From contig CAJSYZ010000010.1 in the NCBI GenBank assembly GCA_910574455.1, positions 2,136,770 through 2,200,769 of the forward strand: a stretch of DNA of 64,000 bases. Reading direction: 5' to 3'. The position numbers and the translations under genes are program-made. The DNA comes from Trichaptum fuscoviolaceum. Its lineage: Eukaryota; Basidiomycota; Agaricomycetes; Hymenochaetales; Trichaptaceae. How positions within the stretch are numbered: position 1 is the stretch's first letter; each line of letters opens with the position of its first letter. Shown here piece after piece: positions 25,203 to 37,546 of this stretch. The notes under the pieces are model-generated. The model ran no database searches, was not told the origin of the DNA, and saw only the letters and a program-made list of their open reading frames with translations.

Positions 25203-25944
25203 AGTATGCTGTGCTCGCATCGCATCGCTATGGCTACCTCATTGTACGAATGTGAGCTATCTCATTTCCCATCTTTCGCTTACCATGGCTTTCTGATGAA
25301 AATCACCTAGTATGACAAAGTGAAAAGACGACAATATATCAGACGGAACGAACTCATCGCAAATATGTACTATGGGGGTTATCCAGGATCGGAGCTGTAG
25401 TCATCGCCGCGGCCGGCCGTACGGCGTGGATTCGGGGTTGTGTCAATTCTTCGAGTGAATTTAACCAGCAACGCTAGATCACCCTTAACGTGACATATTA
25501 CTCTCTTTACTATCAAACATACCTCATGGACCTTCTTATGTACCACAACGGGGCTGTGCCAGACGATGGTCTTCTTGATGATACCAAACAAGCAAAATTC
25601 CTTTCTGCGGTTTTAGTCTTCGGCCATACTCCTTTTTTGCTCATTTCTCACCGTTTTGCCCTCTGCGCTTTGTTAAAAAATATGTACTTACAGTATGTAT
25701 ATGTAGAAAATTCCTGCTTGGCATCCGGTTGCAATGGTTGAAGATGTGAACATAGATTGTGTCTCAAAGAAAATCGTATAAGCTGCACGTGACAGTCACG
25801 AGTCGCGTTCAAAGACGCGTCGAACCCTTTTGTGCCTGGTCTTTGACTCAAAAGGATTGACCCACTACTTAAACTCGTCCGTGACTACCCTCCCACTTAC
25901 ACAAACTATCCACTTGCTCAAAGTACGTCACCAAAAGGAGGAAA
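25203..25944. other. Intergenic region between MAP kinase 2 and Mad3
   Basis: About 740 bp of 3' and promoter sequence. Short ORFs only. Nothing recognisable. Confidence 0.4.
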
Positions 25945-27599
25945 ATGCAACCTGAAAAAGTCGAAGGCGATGTGTTCGACGACGACGATGGCGAGAACCA
26001 GAACGTTATCGTTGATTGCGATGTACTTGAAGCCGCGAAGGAGAATATCCAACCCATTGCAGGGGGTCGACGGGCAACCACTCTTGCAGCAGTACTTGCC
26101 ACGCCGCACGGTAGGCGAGATGCTAGGCTAGTACAGACGAAGACGCGCATGCGCGAACGCGTTGAAGAGGCGAGGAAACATTGGGAGGACCTCGTCTCTC
26201 TGCTTAATGACAGTCAAGATCAAGGCAGCGACGATGGCTGTGCGGAAGCTATGGAAGAGATGGAAGAAGCGGAAGAGCTCCTCCTTGACTCCTACGTTCG
26301 CCTCGTTAATTGGACAATCGAACATTACCCTCAAGGTCATTCTGCTGAGTCCGGCATTCTAGAGCTCATTGAGGAATCTACACGCGTTCTTCGCAAATCT
26401 GATCGAGCCAAAGGCGATGCAAGGTACCTGAACTTATGGGTACGGTACGCATCATACGTCGAGAAGCCAGAAGTAATCTACGAGTATATATTGGCCAACG
26501 ATATCGGGACGGACTGGGCGAAGTTGTATGAAGAATACGCGCTTGTTCTCGAGAGGGTTGGGAGGTAAGTTAATCAGCCGCACCTCTTTTTGTCGCAGCT
26601 CTGACTGACTATGTTTGTAGGCGAACAAAGGCAGATGAAATCTATTTGTTAGGAATTGCTCGGAAGGCACAGCCATTGGATCACCTGGAAAGAAGACACC
26701 GGGACTTCCAGAAGAGAATGATGGTCGCAGCTCCTACTAGAGAGTCTGACGTAGTATCCGATGCAGCAAACACTCCCTCTTCATCAACTGGATCTACCGT
26801 GCCGCGCCGTAGAGTCCTTGGCGAGTCCACATCCACCTTATCGACAGCATCTTCCCTTGCATCCTCTTCGAACTCCCGCAGAGCTGGGCTTGCAGCTTCG
26901 TCCCCATCTACTTCTGATGATGTGTTCTCTGCGCCCTCCACGTCTGTTTCGAGTTCGTCCCGAACCAACGGACGCATGGCTATATTTGTCGATCCATCAG
27001 GCGAAGAAGCTGAGGCCGCCAGCGGTAACCCTTGGCCAGAGCTTGGCACGCGGAAGGAACGCATTAAGGAGAACGTGCGCGCTCCGGAGAGGATGAACGG
27101 CGTTGTTCTGAAACAGCGCGGTACAGCAAAGGCTGCAACGAAGGACGCAGAAAGGAAAGCAAGAGCTGCTCCAAAAATTGTCCCATTCCGTGACCCAGAG
27201 CCTGCGCCGACGCCATCGTCGAAAGTGCTGCCACTAAAGACACCGGGAAAATCCGCCTTCAAGCCCTTCATTGACGAGATTCCTGAAGAAGAGCAAGCAG
27301 GTTCATCTAGTGGCGTTGCATCAAATGCAACCGGCTTGGCGGTGCCAGCGACGCCCAGATTTGTTCCATTCAGAGATGAGGTAAGTCATTGAAATCCGTC
27401 GTTGCAAGTTTGATATTCTTACTGGTTGTGCCCCTCTCAGACTTCTATGCAGACACCAGCTGGTGCTCCCACGCAGATACTTCAAGTGCCGGATACCGTC
27501 ATGCGTCTCAAAGCAGTAGGTGGCACAGCAGTTTCATCTGTTACCAGCGAAGCCGAGGCTCTAAGGAAGGACCCATTCAAGAATTACAAGGATCTCTGA
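25945..27599 (+). CDS. MAD3: Spindle assembly checkpoint protein Mad3/BubR1-like
   Basis: Three exons (25945-26564, 26621-27380, 27441-27599) give 512 residues. The N-terminus carries a KEN box (residues 32-34, AAKENIQP) just before the Bub1/Mad3 TPR-like domain (about 75-230: HWEDLVSLL, DARYLNLWVRYASYVEKPEV, DWAKLYEEYALVLERVGR, RTKADEIYLLGIARKAQPLD, HRDFQKRM). A second KEN box (356-358) sits in the context WPELGTRKERIKEN, as in other Mad3 proteins. There is no kinase domain, which separates it from Bub1. Mad3 joins Mad2, Bub3 and Cdc20 in the mitotic checkpoint complex, and the KEN boxes block APC/C; this follows from the family. The middle is Ser-rich and disordered. Confidence 0.93.
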
Positions 27600-28081
27600 T
27601 TGTGGTAATTTGGACATCGCGAAGAAATGGGCACTGTGCTTTACAAATATGATCTGTACCGAGGTGAAACGTTTATGTAAATTACTGATGCTATTAAGTA
27701 TGTACGATGTTGTTCCCCCACACCGAATGATTGACCCTTTTCGCGCGTGACCGGTGCACTCGACTATGTTCCGTATATTATTCTCCTTGTCTGATCGGGT
27801 ACTGACCTCACACAGCGTCTTCCACAACAGACGCCACGTATGCTATTCGCAAGGATGTGAGTTAACCTCCGTATCTCTGCATTTCAGTTGCTTATGTCCT
27901 AATATTAGACTCTTTACAAAACCTCACACTAATACTGTCGGACGAAAACTCCCTGTTTTGGTTTCGATCTTGTGCTGACTTATTCCCAAGCTGTTGTTCA
28001 GTCAGCCTTATTAAAGACAGGGGGGAAAATCGATATTCGTCTCTCCAAACTGTTACCTGCTCGTCTATTCTCTTTAGTTCG
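27600..28081. other. Intergenic region between Mad3 and the F-box gene
   Basis: About 480 bp with only short ORFs. The true 5' end of the following F-box-like gene may lie here, but no upstream exon could be supported. Confidence 0.35.
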
Positions 28082-29394
28082 ATGGCGCTATACTCGACCG
28101 AAGGCATTAAAGTATGGATGTACACTGGCTACGTTCGCCGCTTCTTCATCGAAAATCTCATGCAGAAGGTATCATTCTCGTACCTCGGAGTATTCAAGTC
28201 ACTATGGCCATCCCAACCCGATGGGTCACGTTGTCTCATTCAGACGACACCCGAGGAGGTCGTTCTGCGAATATGCGACTACCTGCTTACCGAGCGCGAT
28301 GGTTCGCATGCTCCTCTTACATATTCGATGACAGAGTTCCAGCCCACGATTTGTGCTATGTCTCGTGTCCAACGTGCATGGAATTACGCAGTCATACCCA
28401 AACTTTATAAAGAAATAACTATCAACTCTCCGCACTCAAATTCTTGTCTAGTCAGGACCCTCGAAGACCCGAAGTGTAAAGCTCTGGTCAAACTCATTAT
28501 GTCCTGCATCGTCGTCCAGAGCTCTCGGATACACCGATCAGGTTGTGCTGGATACAACAGAGAAGAAGAGGACAACATAAGACGAATCTACAAGGCTTGC
28601 CCAAACTTGCGTTCAATGGTCTTACCCAATACGGATTTGGATTCTTGTCGCACTTGCGACTACGTGTCTCATCTTGGTAGCCTCTCGGCTTTGCCAATCG
28701 GCTCTCGCAGTATTCTTCCCTATCTCACACGTCTTGAGATCGTATTCAATGTCACCAAGCCCTGCGTGAACAACCAATTGTTTTCGGTGTCACTAGTTTT
28801 GCCTACGCTGCAAGATCTGCGAATTAACGGGCGTACCGGATCTTGGACGCAATGCCGAAAAGTTCTACAGCTGCCGACGATGCCCCAGCTTCGACGACTA
28901 GCCATTAGCAATTGGATGGCTTGGGCTACTACAATCGCGTTGGAAGACTCGCCGAAGCTCCGTATATTGGAGTTTCTCGGAGGCACATGTCTGAATATCG
29001 ATGGGCTACTCGTATAGGATTTATACACGTTGCTCCATCTATAGAGGTTCTTTCTTTAACCTGCAAGGTCATCCTTCACCAAAGCATGTTTCGTTACCTA
29101 CGACGCTTCACTGGAGTTACCACACTGTGCATCCCAATCACAATCCTCCCGAACGTTATAACTAATCTGTCCTGGTCCACGTTGCAATTCCTGACGCTTG
29201 TATCCTTGCGGGATAACAGCACTGAAGAGGATGAGATGAGGCGAGCAGCTGATTGCATTCAAGCTAGATTACAAGATGAAATGTGGAGATCTCAGCTCCA
29301 TGCACTCCAGCGGGTACACATTTGCGCGGCATCGCTAGAGAACTGGAGAAGCTCCATCATATGGACTAAGACCAAGGAGTACAGTATGCTTTAG
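28082..29394 (+). CDS. F-box-like protein with a frame break near 29 kb
   Basis: The first ORF (28082-29017) encodes an F-box-like start (TTPEEVVLRICDYL), the usual RVQRAWNYAVIPKLYKEI segment and irregular leucine-rich sequence (LPTLQDLRINGR, MPQLRRLAISNW, LRILEFLGG). It ends at LNIDGLLV. Similar leucine-rich sequence continues in another frame to the TAG at 29392-29394 (IEVLSLTCKVILHQ, LQRVHICAAS). The two can be joined by a 35-nt GT-AG intron at 29009-29043 (joining LL to VLSLTCKV), which would be unusually short; otherwise there is a frameshift. The upstream start is uncertain because residues before the F-box are not conserved-looking. F-box proteins select substrates for SCF ubiquitin ligases; the target is unknown. 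Confidence 0.6.
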
Positions 29395-30743
29395 CATCAA
29401 GGATCAAATTTACTGTGTGCTATACAAACTCCATGCACAAAGGCGAGTTTCGATCATTTACTATCAAGTACACGAAGCCTAAAGGTTAACTGGCAATCTT
29501 AGATGTTTTGAAAGGTTGTACATGCTCTAGTACAGCTCAAGACTATGTCCCTCTAGCGCAGCTCTGGAGTACAACCATGAAGGCGGATATTAAGCTGCTG
29601 AATCTACATGATACCGTACGAAAGAGATATGTGCATCTACTGCAATAGTAATCGCGGAATAGCAACTTGAACCCGAAGGATGTCACTTTACGCAAAAAAC
29701 ACTAAGAAACTTTGATATAAAAATGCTACATTAACTTGAATCCGTTAGTTGGGAGCCCATCCTGTACCGCCTTGCGTGGCAGGAAAACTAGTGACAAGGT
29801 TTAAAAAAACAATGAGTTTTCGGTCCAGGCTCCAGAGTCTGTGTGACTTATCGATATCAGACCGATATTGACAACTATGCGGACACGGTCCGCCGATGAT
29901 CTGAGTTAGTAACGAATAACAGACAACGGTACTGGGAGCAGCCAAGGTAGATGAGATACGGCTTTCGAGCTGCCTACTCGACTCCTAAAAACATTGACTA
30001 AACAAGAGGTAGAATTCGTCGGTAGTAACATGTTCATCGTAGACGATGCTGATCATGTTGCTTATGCCGGACAGGGTCGTCAAGGTTAGTGAAGTAGAAA
30101 CTATCAGTATAATGATAGTGAAAGTCTTCTCATTCGTGTCTAAAAAAACGCCGTTCAACTGGCAGATACAGGTTGTCTCTGTGTTCGATCAAAAGATAGA
30201 ACGAGAAATTTGGAAATCATTTTATTACCAGAATGACAACGGTTCCTACGGATAGCCTCGACTGTTCGATTTTTCCGATTCCAAACGTCTGATCGTAGGG
30301 GAGTGGGAAGGGGGTATAATGGTGGTGGAAGTGAGAGAAAAGAGTAGGAAGACAGACAGGTAGTAGCAAAAGCGTCTACAAACAAAGCCAAAATACAATT
30401 ACAAATCATCGGAGTTTGAATCTTGGTATTCGGCCGGAGAAAGATTTGGAAGGCCATCGAGAGTCGCGAATTTCTTTCGACTTCATCGTCTCCCTCCATC
30501 CCGCCCACCGTTGCCGTCGTCGCCGCCGTTGCCAGCATTGCTGTGGCCGTCGCCGTCGCTCAGTCCTCTTCGTTGCTCGTTATCTAGACCCTGCATTGAC
30601 CGTCTTCCTTCGGCCTTCGTAAGCAACTTTTTTCCCCCTGCGAAAACGCGTACGCAAGCGTCCTAACTCACCATCCGTCGGACCATCCACCCTCCAGCAT
30701 CCTTTCGTCGCTCCGTTCATATACCTGAAAAGTACAAAACATA
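29395..30743. other. Intergenic region, no gene recognised
   Basis: About 1.35 kb between the F-box gene and the NTF2-RRM gene. A GCC/GTC-rich stretch (about 30500-30560) and pyrimidine-rich sequence lie near the downstream start. ORFs on both strands are short and lack motifs. Confidence 0.4.
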
Positions 30744-32691
30744 ATGACGACAAGCTCAACTACTGGTTCTGCAGTTCCTGCCGCTCACCAAAATGTCATC
30801 CCCTCTGAGGTCGGGTGGCAGTTTGTTCCACAGTACTATACTTTCGTGAATAAGCAGCCCAACCGCCTTCATTGTTTCTACACAAAATCTTCGACCTTCA
30901 TTCATGGTACGGAGGGCGAGGATGGGACACCTTGTTTTGGGCAGCAGGTGAGTTTGCTTCCCTTACTAGCGTATAGGACGCCTTTCCGTCCACTTTCAGT
31001 CTATACCATGTAATCGGGTGCAATGGGTCTTGTTTCTTTTTCCATGCTCTTTCATTCTTCTTGCATTCGTCCGTATTATTTTCTGCTCGACTGTAAACAT
31101 CCACCATGTTCGTTCAACCATCGCTTACACGATTCGGTCACCTTTATTCTTCATCGAGATGACCACACACTTTATCTGTGATCTTATTAATTAATATCCA
31201 TTCCGTTTCTTTATTAAAAAGCGTACTCGCTTGTTGTTTATATCAGAGCAAAACTGACCGTTGTTTCTTCCCTTTTCTCAGGAAATTCACAACAAAATTC
31301 TCTCCATCGGTTTCCAAGACTGCAAGGTCTTCATCCATTCTGTGGATGCGCAGGCTTCTGCGGCGGGTGGTATTATCATCCAAGTCATTGGCGAGATGAG
31401 CAATCGCGGTGAGCCGTGGAAGAAGTTCGTCCAGACTTTCTTCCTTGCAGAGCAGCCAAATGGCTATTTTGTCCTCAATGACATCTTCCGCTTCTTGAAG
31501 GAGGAGTCCGTTGAGGATGAAGAATCTGCCAGTGAGACCGGCGAGGCCCAGACCGCTCCAATTATTCAGGAGCCCGTTCAGCCTTCTGCGACCCAGGAGC
31601 AGCACATTCCGGAGCCAGTGCACCACGAACATGTCCCTATTACAGTTGCTCCGGTTAACATTCCGACCCCCGCACCCGCACCCGTTATCGAGCACCGTGA
31701 GCCATCACCGACTCCTGCACCGGAACCTGAGCCCGTTCCTGTCACTGAGCCTGTGAAGCAACCAAACGGTGTACATCATTCTCCGGAACCTGAGACGGTC
31801 GCCGAGCCTGTTGATGAGACCCCAGCACCCAAGGAAGAAGCGTCTGCCCCAGAGCCGATCCCAGAACCTCAACCAGCTCCACCGTCACCAGCTCCTGCTC
31901 CCGTGACTGCTGCTTCTTCTCCTCCCCCCACATCGGTTCCATCACAAGCACCAGCCCAGCAGCCCAAACCCCAGCAACATAAGACTTGGGCAAATTTAGC
32001 CGCGTCGAACCCATCAAAATGGGGGTCTGCAGTTGCTCAGGACCGTACAGGTACAAGCGTTGAGGCTGCCGTCGCGTCTCCTCCGGTGTCGGGCACTCAG
32101 ACTCCTGTTCATGCACCTCGAGCGACTACACCCAATCGCCAGCACTCCCAGCAAGGACAGCAACATGGTCAAGGCAAAAACCACCCCGCGTACATCGCTG
32201 CAATGCAGCTGAACTCGCCTCAAGTGTTCGTCAAGGTAAACCATTTTCTGATAACTAATGATTATAATTTTAATCATCATCTACATCTATAGGGCTTTGT
32301 GGACCCTATCACCAAGGAAGCCTTGAAGGCGGAACTTTCCAAATTCGGTACGATAACGGAACTCGATGCACACAAGGAGAGGGCGTGCGCATTTGTTGAA
32401 TACAGCACTGTTGATGCAGCAAGACGTGCAATTATTGCTTCACTGAACCATAATCAAGGTGGTGAAGGTGGGGTGAAGGTTGATTGTGGACCAGAGCATG
32501 GAAAAATCCGAATTAGCGTGGAAGTTCGCAAGGAACGCGGAGACCGACCTCCACCTCGCCAGCATGCTCACTCGAATTCTCGAGGAGGCCAACCGAACCA
32601 GTCCGGTGGGGGCGGAAACAACGAGCGTGGTGGCTTCCGGGGACGCGGTCGCGGACGGGGTCCGCCGCCTGCAGTAGGTGCAAAGGCGTAA
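30744..32691 (+). CDS. G3BP/Nxt3-like NTF2-RRM RNA-binding protein
   Basis: Three exons (30744-30947, 31282-32235, 32293-32691) give 518 residues. Residues about 22-142 form an NTF2-like domain (GWQFVPQYYTFVNKQPNRLH, FQDCKVFIHSVDAQASAAGG, FVQTFFLAEQPNGYFVLNDI). A long Pro/Glu/Ala-rich disordered linker follows, then an RRM at about 380-455 (QVFVKGFVDPITKEALKAEL, ERACAFVEYSTVDAARRAI) and a Gly/Arg-rich tail (RGGFRGRGRGRG). This order is that of animal G3BP and fission-yeast Nxt3, which bind mRNA, associate with a ubiquitin protease of the USP10/Ubp3 type and act in stress granules. Those roles are family knowledge, not visible here. Intron 1 is long (334 nt). Confidence 0.92.
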
Positions 32692-34588
32692 CGTAATTTC
32701 GATTTCAGAAGAGAAGTAAAACGATGTGTTTTCGTTTTCTTGTCTGGTGTGGGTTTGTGTTTCGCGCTTTCCTTATATTCTTCCTTTCGCTTCCTCCGAC
32801 GGTTTCTTCTCTTTCTTTATCTTTCAATGTTCATCCTTCTGTGTTTGCTTTGAGCCCGCTGTTGTCACCGTCCCCCTCATCCTCGTCATCCACATTTTCG
32901 TGTTTGTCCTACCATCTCTCGCATGTCGCTATCTATCTGCAACTCATACGAACTCCCGATCTCCATCACCTCTGAATCCGAAATCCAAATTAGTCTTCCC
33001 TAAACATTCCGCCATCGCATCCCTCCATTTTACCCGCTGACTGATGTCCTTGCATTATGACATTATGACTCACTCTACCTCGACCGTCCATCCTACTGCT
33101 ACCTACTTCCTCTCTGTCCGCCATTGTCTAATGCATTTCCTTTTAAAAGCTCATGTCCAAAATGCTCATGTGTTTGCACAATTGACTTTTGAAACTCGGA
33201 AGTCGGTATGACCCTGAAATTGAATGCACTTACAAGCCACAATTACATCGTCGTTACGATGCATAGTGTGACCTTTAAATGTGAAGTCAAGGGGTATGTG
33301 TACGTGGTTATCGTTTACTATCTTATCAACGTTTGAAGATCTCGAGCACTCCGTTAAATAACAATCGCTTGTGTGTGAATGACGGAACAGAGCAGATTGA
33401 TGGCACAGCCAATGGTTCAACGGGGAAGACATAGTAGAGTGGATCTTGCGATCGCGAAGTATCGGACTGCATTGTCGTCCAGAGTATGCGAGTTGTTGCC
33501 TATATGATTGAAGGCCCATGAGAAGTCTATGCGGTGAGAGCTAGAATTGACCATAACATCCTTTCCCTTAAAGGGCACTTGACAGCCGAATCTCAACGAT
33601 AAATCCGACAACTGGCTTGCGGGTCTTAGTCCAAGACATGCACGCTGAACTACGATGACAGACTCGTAGTGTTTTCCCCGCCGAAGAGACCGCCGCCCGT
33701 TGAGGGACAGGCAGTCAGTGCATCACTGCATAGTAGCCCGTCACGCAAACGCGGCCTGAGCGTACGAGCCGCCAAATTGTCCATCCCAGCGGCCTTCCGA
33801 AGTCTCAACTACATGTAACTCTACAAGCATGTTTCCCCGCCACAGAGATTGGAACTCCAGGAGGTTCAGCTCTCTGCATTTCCAGAAAACCGGGCATACA
33901 GACGCGGCTTGGGACTACGGGGTGGCTGCCGTTCGGGTATGTTGCCCTGCGTAATGTACTGCAAGGTACCGAAAGCCGTCTTCCACCACACTTTCCACGG
34001 TGCAGAGGGTGGCATTGATGCCACCTTGACTTTGTACTGGCCTGACGTGCCCGGAGATCGAAGTACCCAGGAAGTGCTGTGGACCGGCGACCAAGGAAGG
34101 TGCGAGCACATCGAAGTCAAGCATGACAGTGAGAATCAGTGGCTGGACCAGCTGGCTTGCATTTCTTGCTTTACTATGTACATAAGTCATAAAAATGTAC
34201 CCTATGTGCACTCATTTTATGTGATGAATGCCAGTGAAAGGTGTTAGCGTTGTCATTAAAAAACTTAATTGAAACTCCTACATACTGATCTATTTCATTC
34301 TCTACTTCAGTTGCCGGCGTTCTCAGGCAGAGTCGGTCGTTAGGAAAGGCAGAATTGTATCCCTCAATTTATCAAAGCAAGTCAAGGAGCAAGGAATATA
34401 CTCTCAATAATAGTGGAAGTAAGGGATGCGCCAGCGAAGCTCTGCCTGTATCTAGTATGCATTAATTTACGAGTATTAATTGTGTTCAACAAACGAGCAA
34501 GGAAGAAAACAGGAACACGGCTGGTTACTAGGGTACAAGTGCGACTTTTATACAAGCAAGAGATTCAAGAGAAATGCCAACAGATCCT
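32692..34588. other. Long intergenic region before the FunK1 array
   Basis: About 1.9 kb. An ORF at 33849-34247 (plus) and overlapping minus ORFs lack recognisable motifs. The last 180 bp (about 34410-34580) are the 3' flank of FunK1 copy B: they match sequence near 52595-52690 downstream of copy F (ACGAGTATT, then GGGTACAAG and GCGACT). Confidence 0.45.
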
Positions 34589-37396
34589 TTATACGTTTTC
34601 AACTGCTATCTCGTCTTCCTCTAGAATGGGCTCAGGCTCATGACTGCGAACAAAATCAGTTGAACATTACGGGAACACTTGAAAGTGAAAACGCACGTTC
34701 TCGACTTCTTCGATTTCGGGTTGCGATTTAGTTGCGTTTCGGCCGGGCGTTTAGGAACTGATGATTGAATCACTAAAGGCTTGAATTCCAAATGTTTGTC
34801 TTGCTTTTCCAAGAAACCTTCGCAGTTTTTCCAAACAGTGATAAACTCCTCGTGTATCCCAGAGAATTTGGTGACGTCTATAGGACCATCTGGAAGTTGT
34901 GCCTCCGATGCGCGATAGTACCTGACTAAGATACTTCCCAAAGAACCAACGTTGAGATAAATGTCATACCCGTCGTCACCGAGCAGTGTTTCGTACGCGG
35001 CAAGGGCGTCGTTCGGTTTTTCAATAAACTCTTGCCGCCCGTCACCCTTTGACGTCTCTCCTAAAAAGAGTGAAGAAACAATTACAACTCGAGATTCTTG
35101 AGCTTTCTCATGTTCACAGTCTACATCCTTGAGGATGAAGAAAAGCACCCAGTGGATCGACTCCATGTCGTGTATGACATTGTGAAAGAACTTAGCAACC
35201 GCTTTCTTTAAGCGCTGTTCGTAGTATTTATACCTGCGCTGGATGGCCTCTCTTGCCATAAAGTGGAGGGTACCCTTAATGTGAAAAATAGTGAGTAAAT
35301 CGTATGTCGAGCGAAGACTGTCACCTACGGTTTTCACTTCATGAGCAGCCCCCTCCCCCATCCTCTTTGCATATTCGAAATCTGCGAGTAGACCCCGTCC
35401 TTCGTACTCGTAAATATTTCCCGCACTGATGTCTCGATGAACCCATTTCGCCTCATGGATATGCTTGAGTGCTACAACGAAGTAAAAATCAGACTAACGA
35501 TGATATGAATAGGGACAGACTGCCACTGTACCTTCAGTTACTCCACGTAAAACGACAATTGCTTTCGATAGCTGCTTCACCTCCCCAATCGGTGTGCCAT
35601 ATTCCGCGTACAACACTCGTCGGTGGCGCATTTCCCGGAAGGACGTTGGCTTATTCCGTGCCCTGAGTAAAACCATTTCTACAACCTTTCTATGATAGCC
35701 ATCGAGACTTGACAGTCCAACGCTCCTATTACCGATTCTCCCTATGTCCTTCTCACTCATCAGATCTTCCGTACCAGTGATACTGGGCAATGCTCCGCCC
35801 ATGATCACGTGCAGAGTATGGTCGATCCGACCACCGACCATTACATCAATCTCCTTCACAATATTGACGATATGGCTTTTCACTTTGTCCACAGCGACGG
35901 CGCCACAGTATTTGAGGACATCATTCAACATTTCTTTGATGATGGTAGACTCAAACCAGCGGCCCTCGTCTATCCAGTAGTCTTTCAAGACCAGTTCAAT
36001 ATCCGTCCCTTCTTCGGTGACCAAGAACACTCGCGTCCCTCTGCCAAAAAGGGAGTCCGTCGCACTTTCATTCAATAGTTTCTTCGTCACGTATCTCGTT
36101 CCCTTGACATCGAAAATATATTGTCTCCTATTGTCAACAGTGATTGCTGTCACTGTTGGGTCCCAGCCAGTTTCCTGACCATTCGCATTTGCGAAAGCGA
36201 ATGCCAGGAACAGGCGCACTAGCTTCTTGGGTTCCTGAAGGCAAGGATGGCCTCAGTTCCAGGATGTAGTGCATGACAAGTATTACGCACCTTTTTGAAG
36301 TCGAAGAAACACTTGTACAAAGCAGACCGTGAGGCGTGCCATAGTGCCATCATATCCTTCTCGACAGTAAAGCCCATGACGAAGCGTCGGCATGCGTCAC
36401 TCGCCATGATATAGTGCATCCCGTACATGACTTTATCGATATTCTAAGAAATAGTGATGAGCGAAAAAAACTCAATCGTATAACATATCAACTCACGTCC
36501 TTCACATCCTTCCTCTGATCACCTCTCTTGAACTCCCCAACGCACGCGATGTCGTACCAGGAAGTTCTCTCCTTCGGGTCTTTCTTTGCAGGCCCTTTAA
36601 CAAAACAAGCATCAGGACGCATTTTTTCGTTTCCTTGGGAATCGGGATGTTTTCCTGGCTCCATTCTGTACGTGTGTGTAGCTGTGAGGCCAGAGCGTTT
36701 CTCGGCGGACTCCTTCACAGCTAGGAAGATTTTTTCAAATGGCTTGAAATGATTGTCTTCGTTCTGCTTCTTGTCAGAGACATTCCAGACTTTCCAGGCT
36801 AACTGCTCGCCCTGTTCGCCCGTTCTCTCAGCGAGATTCTTCTCCACGAGATCTTCTATGATAGCTTCGAAGCAGTCTGAAACTGTCGTGGGCAGTTCGG
36901 GAAGCAGATTCGAGAAGAAGAAATCATCCGGGATGATATCAACTTGTAGTGTGTCTAGAACGACGACTTCTCTGCGTTCATTGATATTTCCGTTTCGAAA
37001 GCGGTTACTGTGAGATTCTCGCGCCCTAGCTGGGGTATCTTCTGCCTGAGGGCAGACGTATTCCTTCGGTGGTGTGGATGGTCTCGCGGCTGCTGAAGGC
37101 AATTCTTGCGATGCGCTTGGATCAGAGGATTCTGCAGCTACCGTAGCCGCTGAAGGGACGGGAAGAGATGTGCCCTGCGCTTCTTCTTCCAGCACACGAT
37201 GTCGAGCATTCAGTGGTGTGAATGGCCTTGCGTTTGCCGATGGCATTTCTTGTGGTAATGGATCGGAGGATTCTGTCGACTCTGAGGCGTCTGTTGGTGC
37301 TGCAGTGGTGCTTTGCACATCGACAGAGTCGTTCTGCTCATCACGAGCAGGGTCCTTTAAGTGGATGGATGCGCTGTGCGAGCTGTTGATGGTCAT
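34589..37396 (-). CDS. FunK1 fungal-type protein kinase, copy B
   Basis: Six exons (37396-36497, 36443-36291, 36234-35532, 35471-35329, 35274-34697, 34643-34589) give 843 residues with no break. The long N-terminal exon (300 residues) is Pro/Ser-rich and contains a duplicated unit of the form ESSDP-PSA-ARP-TP. After the conserved DACF and SWYDIACVGEFK segments comes the kinase: FGRGTRVFLV loop, lysine in LVLKDYWIDE, HRDISAGN and DFE (LLADFEYAKRMGEG), then HDMESIHWVLFF. A basic patch (KSKKSRT) and an acidic tail (EPEPILEEDE) close it. Residues needed for catalysis in eukaryotic kinases are present, with DFE for DFG as in the family. The function of FunK1 kinases is unknown. It lies head-to-head with a GPI8 pseudogene 150 bp away. 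Copy F is its close, damaged relative. Confidence 0.88.
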
Positions 37397-37452
37397 GGTA
37401 GGGATGAAAGAGAGTGGGTGGTCAAGTTGCTCCAACGTCTGTATATGTACAG

Positions 37453-37481
37453 CGCGAACCACACCGTGTCTACGTCACGTG
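37453..37481 (-). promoter_or_regulatory. FunK1 promoter signature, copy B
   Basis: Read on the minus strand: CACGTG (37481-37476), 13-bp gap, GTGGTTCGCG (37462-37453), then the ATG 57 bp further. It lies inside the 150-bp gap shared with the head-to-head GPI8 pseudogene, so it could have served both directions. Confidence 0.65.
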
Positions 37482-37546
37482 ACCATCGATCACATCCTTG
37501 TCTTCAAGTTTGCCGCTTGAAGTTGAAGACAACTCTCTTTCTACTT

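Noticed and set aside
26646..27380. Treating 25945-26564 and 26646-27380 as two genes
   Set aside because: One 56-nt intron joins them in frame into a continuous Mad3 protein, with the TPR region spanning the junction.
33849..34247. 132-codon plus ORF and overlapping minus ORFs
   Set aside because: No motif, start context or splice partner. Three frames are open at once, which suggests composition rather than coding.
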